A DNA stretch of 64,000 nucleotides from Papio anubis. Taxonomy: Eukaryota; Chordata; Mammalia; Primates; Cercopithecidae. The notes beneath the pieces are model-generated. The model had not been told where the DNA came from, searched no databases, and saw nothing but the letters and a program-made list of their open reading frames with translations. This document shows, in pieces, positions 14,176 through 26,300 of this stretch (positions are counted from its first letter, which is position 1; every line of letters starts with the position of its first letter). The DNA lies in assembly GCF_008728515.1 (NCBI RefSeq), contig NC_044989.1, forward strand, positions 64,350,712 through 64,414,711, in the 5' to 3' direction. A program made the position numbers and the translations under genes.

Positions 14176-17100
14176 AAGACATTTTTAAATGAAGAATATT
14201 TTATACTTTGAGTTAAGTTACCAAAAAAAGTAAGGTTGAAAACAAAGGTAAGCTCTTCCTTGAGCTCATAATAAATACAAGATTATAAAATTTATATTCT
14301 GTAGTCCAATAAATCATAAACTACTGAGAATAAATAAATATCCAACCCACTTCTTAAAATCACTTTTCATGAGTATTGACCATAAACTCTGAGTCAAGGA
14401 AAACAAAAGTAAACTGCATGAACTTTGAGGTAAAAATTAGAATAGTTTGAGAATTTGTGTTTGCCAAGGCAGCATTCAATCTTTGATTCTACTTCTCAGC
14501 CCTGTACTATCTACAGGATATTGGCTCCCAATATTCATCAACACTCATGATGTTATACAGTAAGTGATAAGTTAAAAATACAGCTTCTGTCATTATAGAA
14601 ATTCATTTTTTAAGGCAACGACAACACTGACATTTATTGAAAAAATATATACCACATACAAATTCAAAAAAGATAAATCCTTATAATTTCAGAGGTGAAA
14701 GAAAAATTAAAAATCATGTAGTTTTCCTGGGTTCCATGCTGGGGAATTCAAAGTAGACTTCAAAAAAGCATGAATCACCCAAAATTGATTGCAAAAATTT
14801 TATGTACAGGTATATTTTTGTGGAAAGATGGTCCAACAGTAGCTTTCAATGGATTCTCAAAGAGGTTTGTGACTCAGAACGTTTTCTATAACCATCCATG
14901 TCTGGATTAGGTTCCACCCCTAAGGTCAGAGCTCCACAGCAATCTTTCCATTCATCACACTGTATTACACTATATAACTATGCAGTAATTTGTGTTTCCT
15001 TCCCCATGCCAAATAAATTGTAGAGACTTTTAGATCAATGAACATCTCTACTTTATTCCTGACTATATTCCCAGTATTCATTCTGTCTGGTACTTGACAT
15101 GTAATAGGTGCTCAACAGCCATACCTTAACTGAATGAATCAATCAATTGTTCATCTAATTAAATTTTGTTCAAGCTTTAAAAATGCATCCTAAACATTCC
15201 AATTACATATCTTCAGTCAATAAGAATTTATAATTCAATTAAAATAAAATTTTTTGAGGCCAACTTTTCCATAATGGATTACGTTACAAAGCACATCTTC
15301 CATAAAACTTTATAGTCACTTACTAGTATGTGGTTTGGATGGTTTTCCCAGCAGATAGGAACTTCTACAAGGATACTGCAAGCCTGCTTAATGGAATGAA
15401 ATTTTGATGGCTTGCAATTAGTCTATAAAATAAACACTTTGGAATGATTTCATATAAAATATCTAAAACCTAAGGTATTTTCAAAATAATAGGAGAAATT
15501 GGGTATTTTCTATCACTATGTTACATATTTTTTCTTTTGCAATTTGATAAACAGACTGTGAATCAGAAATGAATTTTAATAATTATTCCATTTTAAATCT
15601 ACTAAAGGCTTTTAACACAAACTTAATTTTAAATATACTGGTATTCTCTCCACCTTGACCTACCATTGTGACACAAAGCTATTTCAACATTTTCAAAATG
15701 TTATTTTTAATGTGACTGGCCTTGCATTTATCTCATCTCCTAGAAATTTTAATTTTGCTTCTCCATCCAAATGTCTCTGTAAATATTATTCTTTATGATT
15801 TTTGTTTTGCTAATACTATAATATCAGATAACATCATTAAACAAATGATCAATCTGGAAGAAAAAATATCCATTTAACTTTAAATACATTCACATTTTTA
15901 ACATTACACGCTAAATTTTATCCTTTAAAAATTTCTAACATTATTTCTAGTGGCTTACTTAATGGACATACCGGAAACTGTGAATGCCCTGAAGTTCCTG
16001 CTGTAGAACCTCTTGTGTTGTTGCTATTAAGTCCAATGCTCCAACAAATTCAGAAGTAGATAGTAACACCTGTACTGTAGGCTGAGTCTGGTGTACAGTG
16101 GCCATTAACTTCAGCTTATTGTATACTTTAACACAATTATTTCTGGTAAGTGCCAGTCTTAAAATGTGGAGTGATCCTTCACACATTACTTTATCAATCT
16201 GTGCAATTTTATCTCGAAGCATTTTTACAGCCTGGGAAGTTTTCTTGAGGTAGTCCTGCAACTCGTGTTGAGAGGTCATTGCATGAAAAAATGCTTCTGA
16301 ACGTAGAGAGATCTGGTGAGCAATGTTTACTTCCACAATATCCAGATAATGGCTCAGCTTAAAAGGGAAGGAAAAAAAATATGAAGTATTATGAGCATAC
16401 CTTCCTTGATTATCCAAATACTTTATGACAATGATAAAAGATTTCTACATATACTTTAAATTCTATTGTGTGAATTGTTTGATTGTGAGATTCTTGAAAT
16501 TGGGCACAACAAAATGGAAGGAAGATAAAGAGTACAGCCCAAAGATATAAATGTAAGACAAAAGAGTACAAGGTGATTTACTTTCCTCCTGTTCCTAATA
16601 TTACCACCTTCCAAACACCAACTGCCATCTAAAAGAGTACCCCACAGACATCTCAAATTACAATTCCAGTTTCATATATTCTAAGATCTGAGAGAAAGAG
16701 AATGATCTCCTTAGCCCCCAACATCATCACACATCATTTATCTGACTAAATAGATGATTATACCTTCCATTTATTGACCTCCTCCTATGGATTAGGCACA
16801 GGTATTTTATACACATCTAATTTTTCTAATTTTAACAATCTTGAAATATAGATATTATTATTATCATTTTACAGATGAGGAAACACAGAGTCATGTAGTT
16901 ACTAAGTAGCAAAATTAAAATGTTGGTATATCTCTGACTGAAAAACTGAAGCTGTTTCTATTATACCATTCTGCCTCAAAGTGCTGAATAATCCAAGATA
17001 GGCTGATGGTTCAGTCACAAATTATAGATAAGGTACTATAATTCATTTGGACTTTTTCAGGTTGCTTATTTTACATTTAAAAAGTGATTCTTTTATCAAT

Positions 17101-20100
17101 TTGTAAAACTCAGTTTATTTCCAATGTATTTTCCCCCTAAAAGTTCGACAAACGCCTTAAACAATTAGCTCATATATATTTTATTAGTAGTACTACCAAG
17201 ATTAATTCTTATATATTTAAAATGCTTTTTAAATTTCAAATATAGACTTCTAAAACTTGTTTTGCTTTTTCTTCCTTTCTAACTGCATATGCCTTTTTTG
17301 GCTATACTATCTTTCCATTTTTCTACTTTGAGATTTTTTTAACCCACAGTTCAGACTTCAGGCATTATCTCTGAATGTCTCGGGATAATTCATAGTTTCA
17401 AAGGGTTAATGAACTTTCAACATTTAAGTCTCATAAGATTAGAAGAGACTATTTGGTCATCAAATCTGTTCCCTTAAGGAAACACAGAGTATCATTCATA
17501 TTTTCAATAATGCTCCTTCAATAATCTTACAATATCTAAATAGGTTACAAACAAATTTTTCCATAGTTTAAATCTTGAGTTTATGTCCTTTTGCTCTTTC
17601 ATCTTCAATATGGTTGTTCATTATTCACTAAAAAAGCAAAATCGGCACAAATGTACTAGGGTAAATTGCAAGGTAACATGGACGCAATTCCCAGAATAGT
17701 CAATGGAGAATAGATAACTTTAGGACAGTGCTACCCAGAATGTGATTTATATGCTGCTGCCAATCTGTGGACTGTTTAACATGGCCATAATAAAATAAAG
17801 AATTTTGCTAGAAAGTAAATCAACCACATCATTAAGCACACTTTTTTAATGAGGTAAGCAGTGCAGTGATTTGCATTTCAGTGCAAACTCCTTATTTTAC
17901 TGCAGACCAGTACTTTGCAGAGCACAATAGAATACAAATTTCGTTAATTCTAGTTATAGCATCCTTGCTCTTTAAAGCGAACACGATAAACCAGCTGTAG
18001 TCCTCATAAAAGGAGTTTAAAAGTGCTCTCTTGGAATCCTGTCTTCTATGCCTATTCTAAGAACAGAGCAGGATGAAAAGGAGTCAGAATGTAAATATAG
18101 CAAATCTGATTCTGCAATTTACAAATAAAAAATTTTCCATTACTTTAGTCACTTTAAACATTCAGCATAAGAAAAACATTTGGGTCTCAAAGATTTTTTG
18201 AATTTTCAATAATCCATTGATTTACTCTTTTCAAGGCATAACATTTTTATAGTTTATTTCCTATTAAAATGCTATAAAGGAAATAATTTTAAAATTATCT
18301 GTATTAAAAGTATCTGTATAGATTGATAAGACTACTGGCTTTTGCTGTTTTTCTCTTTTTAAGGTATTATTCTATCAGGGCATATACTTAGAATATGAAA
18401 GCCTGTGTCTTGAGCAAGCCTGTGTCTCTAAACCCATGGTTTTTGTCAGATTTATGAATTTGTTCTTATGCATGGAAAAACCTTTTTATAGGTGAAAATG
18501 TTGCCAAAGGAAAAAGCTCATTTTCATTTTCAATTGTGAGAAAAGGAATACTCATGATTCCTTCCCCACATTTCTTCTTCTCTCCTCCCCAAGCTAGTCT
18601 TTTCTCCAGTTTCTGACGAGGACTGAACCAAATTTATTGATGTCTTCCTGAGACAAGCTTTCAGATTGCCAAGGGATACCACTAAAGTAAAACAAAATCA
18701 CTACTTCTCATTTTAAGAACTACCATCAGTTTTAGAAGAACTCTAAACTGAATGCTAAGAAAGAACAGAGATGAAATGTCTTTAGAAGATTCTTGATAAG
18801 TAAATTATATTTAAAGGTCTAAATATTAAATGACTTTCAAGGTGTTGACTTCTGGACTATATAGAACATTGTAAAATGTAAAGAACTGCTGACTAGTAAC
18901 ATGTAAAAGACTAGGCTTTGCAAAGCTACAAAAACAAGAAGAATATTGTATTTCTTTAACTAAGATATTTTTGTTTCAAAATAATCATCCCTATGTGAAA
19001 ATGAAGAAAAACAGTACCTCGGAAAACATTGGTTTTCTGTGCTTTAAATCATTCTTATAAAATTAAACCATATGGGGCTGGGCACGGTGGCTCACACCTG
19101 CAATCTCAGCACTTTGGGAGGCCAAGGTGGGCAGATCATGAGGTCAGGAGTTCAAGACTAGCCTGGCCAACATGGTGAAGCCCCATCTCTACTAAAATAC
19201 AAAAAATCAGCCAAGCATGGTGGTGCACACCTGTAGTCGCAGCTACTAGGGAGGCCGAGGAAGGAAAATCGCTTGAACCCAAGAAGTGGAGGTTGCGGTG
19301 AGTGGAGATTGCGCCACTGCACTCCAGCCTGGGCAATAGAGAGAGACTCCGTCTCAAAAAATAAATAAATAAAAATAAATAAAATTAGCCAATATGTAAA
19401 TAAAATATCTGGGATAAATGCAAAGCAATTTATTGTGTTAGCTAATATATCCTTTCAATTAAAATTCCATCAACTGCTCTTTCAGGTAAGAAGTACTCAA
19501 ATAGTAAGTTTTGCCTTATTCATCTGCACAACTTGTGTTCCACTGAGCCGAAATGCTGTTAGTTTATTAGTTAAGATTGGGAGGCTTATAGTTGTCAGTA
19601 ACAACAAAAATGAATTTAAAAGTACAGCTTACTAAATAACTAAATCTGAACCCATGCAAACAGTACCGCTTAACTAGAATAGTTTCCTACATGGATAAAG
19701 TAAAAAAGAAATTACCTTTTCTTGAAGCAACTTTGAGGAAGCTGCATCACGATTTCCTTTTCCACCAGCAGTATTAAAATGAGACCATGGTAAAACTGAA
19801 TTAAAAGTTAAGGAATCATCCAAGGCAAAATCTGGTTTCATAAAAATCTATTAAAAAAATGCATTTCCCTCAATTAGATAAGTATTTTCCTTATACCCAT
19901 TATCTCTTCTAACATCATGATCATTAAACAAAATTAATGTGGATCTTGAGTATGAATAGCAAAAGCAAGTAATAACGGTTATTTACACAAATATCCATTA
20001 AGAAAAATGTGTAAATTTCTCACCAAGCTTAAAATACTCATAAAAGATAGAAAATGCTTTTTGCCTTTACCAATGGAGATGGTCATTCTATTACTACATG

Positions 20101-23100
20101 ATCATACTCACTAATGCAGTCCTACAGGTACATACCAGGGCAGATATAATACTTATCCTAAAATTTCCACATTATTTCCCACTGATAGTTTTTTAAAATG
20201 CCAAATATCAATTTCTCTAACCTATATTTCTATTTTCTCCTGCTCAAAATTGTTTTAAAATTAGTTTAGATTAAGCATACGATAAATATTAAAACCAAAA
20301 CAAATTCAATTTTATGAATAGACTACTTTTCCCTTACATATCACGACCAGCTAGGCAACAAGACCTATCCGTTATATTTTGTAAATATCCCTTGAATCTC
20401 TGCTTTCCTGTATCTCCACAGCATTCAGCAGTTCAGCTCTTCAATATCTCTGGATTACAGTAAATATCTATTTACTGATATCCTTCCCTAATCCATCCCC
20501 TATACTACTGTTAGAGATACTCCTCTAAAATGTTGAGTATAACTGTATTAACTTCCTGTTTAAAACTCTCAGTAGATTCCCATGACCCACAGACCAAACT
20601 ATTTAGAATGGCATCCAAAACCCTTCATTGTTTTTCTGGACCCACTTACCTCTTTGTATCTTGTTACGCCCACTATTTACCCACTACACTCTAGCAATAT
20701 TCAATTCTCTTCCATACTCTTATTCTTTTTATAATGCATGTATTAATATATAAAGTATGGGCCGGGCGTGGTGGCTAACGCCTGTAATCCCAGCACTTTG
20801 GGAGGCCAAGGTGGGCGGATCATGAGGTCAGGAGATCGAGACCACAGTGAAACTCTGTCTCTACTAAAAATACAAAAAATTAGCCAGGCATGGTGGCAGG
20901 CGCCTGTAGTCCCAGCTACTCAGGAGGCTGAGGCAGGAGAATGGCGTGAACCCGGGAGGCAGAGCTTGCAGTGAGCTGAGATCACGCCACTGCACTCCAG
21001 CCTGGGCGACAGAGCAAGACTCCATCTCAAAAAAAAAATATATATATATATATATATAATATATATATATATATAAAGTATGTATATCTTTATATGCATA
21101 CATCTGGCCTAGAATGCCTTTTCTTATACATCTTCCTGAAAAACATGATGCAATCAAAAGGGCAAATGTGTCCTTCCTTATGCATGACATAATGACTCCC
21201 ATATCTGAACACAAATATATCATGCATAGTTAATTATTTACCTCATACTTTATAGAAATTATTTAGTATGAATATCTCCCCCTGGAGACCATATGTTTTG
21301 CAGGGTTAGATTTATAGCTTATTTTTGTATCTCTAGTACGAAGCATAGGGCCTAAAACGTGGTTTAATCAATTTATGTATTTATTTATATACTGTATTTT
21401 ATTTGCTGATTTATTTTAACTATATACAAAAATTAGAATGAATATGGTAGAAAAAAATCTAACTAGAGACATGAATAAATTTTCTAATCCCCGCTTTGGT
21501 ATTGTAACTAAAAGTATTGATTAATTCAATAAATATTTACTGACTGTTTCCGATGCTAGGCACTGAGGGAGAAACAAAGATAATTTAATAAAGAGACCCT
21601 CATCTCATGGAGCTTCAATTCAAGGGATGTGATATAATATGTATATAAAATCTTATAAGGAGACTGGGCCCGGTGGTTCACGCCTGTAATCCCAGCACTT
21701 TCGGAGGCCAGGTGGGCAGATCACTTGAAGTCAGAAGTTTGAGACCAGCCTAGCCTGGCCAACGTAGCAAAACTCCGTCTCTTCTAAAAATACAATAATT
21801 ACCCAAGCCGGGTAGCAGGTGCCTATAATCCCAGCTACTGGGGAGGCTGAAGTAAGAGAATTGCTTGAACCTGGGAGGTGGAGGTTGCAGTGAGCCAAGA
21901 TTATGCCACTGCACTCCAACCTGGGCAACAGAGAGAGAGACTCTGCCTCAAAAAAAAAAAAAAAAAAAAAAATCTTTTAAGGAGAAGAGTGACAAATCCT
22001 TAAAGGGGTAGCAGAGGGATGAGGGAAGAATCCCAGATAAAATGTTACGGGAATTAGGCAAAGGGGCCAATTATCTTCTGTTGGAAAGAACAAGAAAGCA
22101 CCCATGTAAAGGTGCCATTTTAAGCAAAAGATTATAGAGAATTAGATATGGGAAGATGACGGAAAAGTCTTCCAGGATCAAGAAACAGTGCAAATAAAGC
22201 ACAGAGCCATCAAAAAAAAGTTTGGCTGAAGTAAAGAATGTGTAAAGATTACATGAAAGTGAACAATGAGCCTTAAATGACAAACTTTGAATATTATTTT
22301 GTAGGATCAAATAAATGATAAAAACGATCTCCTTCTCCCATTTTTGTGTCTTTCATCTTTTCTTACTCTAAAGAACAACTGTCAGGAGGCCGAGATGGGC
22401 GGATCACGAGGTCAGGAGATCGAGACCATCCTGGCTAACACGGTGAAACCCCGTCTCTACTAAAAAATACAAAAAACTAGCCGGGCGAGGTGGCAGGCGC
22501 CTGTAGTCCCAGCTACTCGGGAGGCTGAGGCGGGAGAATGGCGTGAACCTGGGAGGCGGAGCTTGCAGGGAGCTGAGATCCGGCCACTGCACTCCAGCCT
22601 GGCGACAGAGCGAGACTCCATCTCAAAAAAAAAAAAAAAAAAAAAGGAACAACTGTCACAGACCTATCTGAGAATCTGATGAAGGTAATCAACTCTTCCC
22701 AGAAAAAAAAATGGATCTATTATACATCTCGACAAAATTTGTTATACAGAGTATCTCTTAATAATTTGAAGAGGTTGAATGATCAGCAAAATTTTTTTAA
22801 GGGAAAGACTTAAAAATATTTGTAAATTTCAGTGATGAGAAAGAGACTGATGATGCAAAAGAGAAAAAACACCACAAATATACATCATTTTAACTTGTCA
22901 ATTAAAAACATTTTTTCATTTAAAAAAAGGCCAGGCACGGTGGCTCACACCTATAATCCCAGGCCAAGGTGGACGGATCACTTGAGGTCAGGAGTTGGGG
23001 ACCAGCCTGGCCAACACAGTGAAACCCTGTCTCTACTAAAAATACAAAACAAAAAAAGTAACTGTGCATGTTGGCATGCACCTGTAATCTCACCTACTCA

Positions 23101-23340
23101 GGATGCTGAGGCAGGAGAATCACTGGAACTCAGGAGACAGAGGTTACAGTGAGCCGAGATCACAGAACTGCACTCCAGCCTGCGAGACTGAGCAAGACTC
23201 TGTCTCAAAATAAGTAAGAGAAAGAAAAGCAAAAAGAAAGACAAAGAAAGACAAAGAAAGAAGGAAAGAAAAAAAGTAAAGAACGAGAAATAAGAAAAGT
23301 GATGCAACACAGCCCAGAAGAGACAAAGTAGCCAAAGTGT

Positions 23341-23375
<35 letters not shown>

Positions 23376-26300
23376 AAATGAAATCTCCTTGTAAGGCAAA
23401 ATTAAAGATCAAATATTAAAAGGCAATTTTCTCATGTTTAAGCTTTATTACCTTAGGTACTTGCTCCAGATCTGTCCTGGATTTATCTATTTAAAAAAGA
23501 AGGGAAAATATTATTTTTAAAACTTGTTTTCATTTTAACTCCATAAAGTACATTTTGACAGATTCAATATTGTACTGGGTCACATCCAAATAGCTACTTA
23601 AGTTTATTCCTTCAACAAATATCTATCAAGCACCTATTATATGCCTAGTAGTAGGCAAAGCACTGAACAAAACAATGTTTCAAGTAATTGTAATCTATTA
23701 CATAGCAGCAATAAAACAGCTAAATACATCTCAAATCTTTTTAATCAGACATAACAAGGCTTTATGCTATCTCAGTTGTCTTCAACCCCCAGGCCACGAA
23801 CGGGTAGTGATCCATGGCCTGTTAGGAACCAGATCACACAGCAGGAGGTGAGCAGTGGCCACAAGCAAAGCTTCATCTGTATTTACAGCTACTCCCCATA
23901 GCTCACATTACCATCTGAGCTCCACCTTCTGTCAGATCAGTGGTGGCACCAGGTTCTCATAGGAGCACAAACCCTAATGTGAACTGCACATGTCAGAGAT
24001 CTAGGTTGTGCCCTCCTTATAAGAATCTAATGCCTGACTATCTATCACTGTCTCCCATCTCCCCCAGATGGGACCATTTAGTTCCAGGAAAATAAGCTCA
24101 GGGCTCCCACTGACTCTACATTATGATGAGTTGTATAATTATTTCATTATATTTTACAATGTAATGGTAGAAATAAAGTGCACAATAAAGGTAATGTACT
24201 TGAATCATCCCAAAACTATCTCCCCACAAACCGCTTGGTCTGTGGAAAAATTGTTTACCACGAAACCAGTCCCTGGTGCCAAAAAGATTGAGGACTGCTG
24301 TGCTATCTTTTTAAATTTTGGTAAGATTGAATATGGCATGCTACGTAGATTTTTTTTAATGAATTAAATTCTAAAGTAGGAATACTGTTTTTATTGTTTA
24401 AAAGATCTATCATCCCTTCCAGAATTTCTTATGATCAAAGGTTGCTTTTTTATACTATATTAATTTTCTTCTCAGTCATCTTAAGGCTGAGATACACACT
24501 TACCTTCAAATGAACCTACTTTACTTTCATCCTGCCAATCCAAACTTAGATAAGGTACTACTCTCCTCTTCAAAACCAACCTTTCTGCACTTAGACTCCA
24601 TTCCCTCCTGCCTCTGCCATCAGGTTAATCAGTTTATTCTGTCTGTCTCGGTACCTTCAGCCTCTTCCCTTGTACTAGCTCTCTTATCTCTGTATATAAA
24701 CATGCTCAGTTCTTTCCCATTAAAATGTGTATATATACACACACATACACACACATATATTTTATATATATATATATAAAGAAAAAGATAAAACTCGGGG
24801 CCAGGACCAGGTTGAGGCAAGGGTGGGACCTCAGATGCAAAAGTACTTACTCTCAGGGATAGTCAAATGCCTCTCTTACCTGATCTAGTCCTGGCCATGA
24901 AAAAATATTCTTCCACTCTGTTCCCTGTAGTCAATAATCTATCTCAAATCTTCTAGTGACATAATACTAGTAGTCTACGTTTCTTTCTCTTATACTCACT
25001 CCTTAAAACATAGTATTGAGGTTTCTGGACCTGCCATAAATGCTCTCCCTGAGATGTCCTAATTGCCAAAACAAAGGAGACTTCTCAGTGTACAAATCAA
25101 TCTATCCCTGAAGTATTCTGACATTATAGACCAACTAATTGTTCTTACTTTCTGAAATCCTTGCTAGCTTTAACTTTTAAGGTGCAATTCTCTCTTGGTT
25201 GACTTTCCTATCTCTCTGACCACTTTCTGTCTCCTTCACAGGTATCTCACCTTCTGTCGGCCCATTAAATGCGACAGCTTAATTAGTGCTCCATCACCAG
25301 TCGTTTTCTTCTCACTACTCACATCTTCCCTGGGCAATCTCACCCAATGTCCTTGGATTCAACCACCATGCTATTGTCCAGCATACCTGTCTACCTACAT
25401 CTTCAGCCTAAATCTTCAACCTGAGCTCCACATTGCCAAAAAGGCATGTCCTTCACTGCAAATCTGCAACTAAACTTGCCTCCATCTCCCTCAAAATTCC
25501 TCCTCCTATATTGCCTCTCTCACTGAATTGCACTGTCACCCACCCAGTTGTCCAAGCAAGAAACCTGAGAATTGTCCTTGAATCATCTTGCTCCATTACC
25601 AATAACTGGCCACCAAAACCTGTGTCTCAATCTCTGAGTTACTTCCCAAAGGCCTAATTTCTTCTCCATCTCCATTGTAACTGTTACTGGAATATCATTT
25701 CTCATTTGTATTACTGCAGTAGCCTCCACTGTCTCCTTGCCTCTAGTCTAATCATCATCCCATAATTCACCATCCACAACTATTTTCACATAAAAGTATA
25801 ATCATAAATCCGATCATGCCTAGTTAAAAATACTATGTAGCTTTATAGTGTCTTCAGAAAAAGTAAAATTCCTTATCACAGCATATAAGTTTCTTCATGA
25901 TCTGACCCCTGTCTATGCTTCAGTCTCATTTCTTGCTCCCAGTAGAACCAACATATAAACTCTTACAGTTCCTTGAACATTCTGTTCTCTCTTTATTCTA
26001 TGGCTTTGTATAAACTATTCCCTTTTCTTGGAATGTCTTCTCCCATGTAAATGTTTCAAACTAACAACTTTAAAACACACGGGATCACTGTCAACTCTAG
26101 GAATGCTTCTAAAGCTAAGTTAGGCATGTTATACAACTTTACCACACTGAACTTACTCTTTAATATACAACGATACAATTATTGGTTTATTTCTTTAAAC
26201 TTATTCAGGAGAACATCAGTTCTTTGAGGACCAAAGCTACTTTTTACTCATCTATAGGTTTACTTTAGGGTCTCACTACATTACTGTTCTCAAACTCACA

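Noticed and set aside
14142..14176. Regular TAAA repeats considered as a possible CRISPR-like or satellite array
   Set aside because: It is an Alu tail microsatellite without spacers.
15959..16417. 152-codon open frame taken as a whole gene
   Set aside because: The central 128 codons are VPS54 exon 6. The ends run into intron sequence past good AG and GT splice sites.
17725..17930. Possible complete hAT element
   Set aside because: The end-like motifs are weak and I see no 8-bp duplication, so it is only mentioned in the intron entry.
23098..23412. Phe-rich open frame suggesting membrane helices
   Set aside because: It is the translation of poly-T and GAAA-type simple repeats at an Alu tail.
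24068..24367. 99-codon open frame as a possible gene
   Set aside because: It lies within the non-autonomous MER1A transposon, which encodes nothing.
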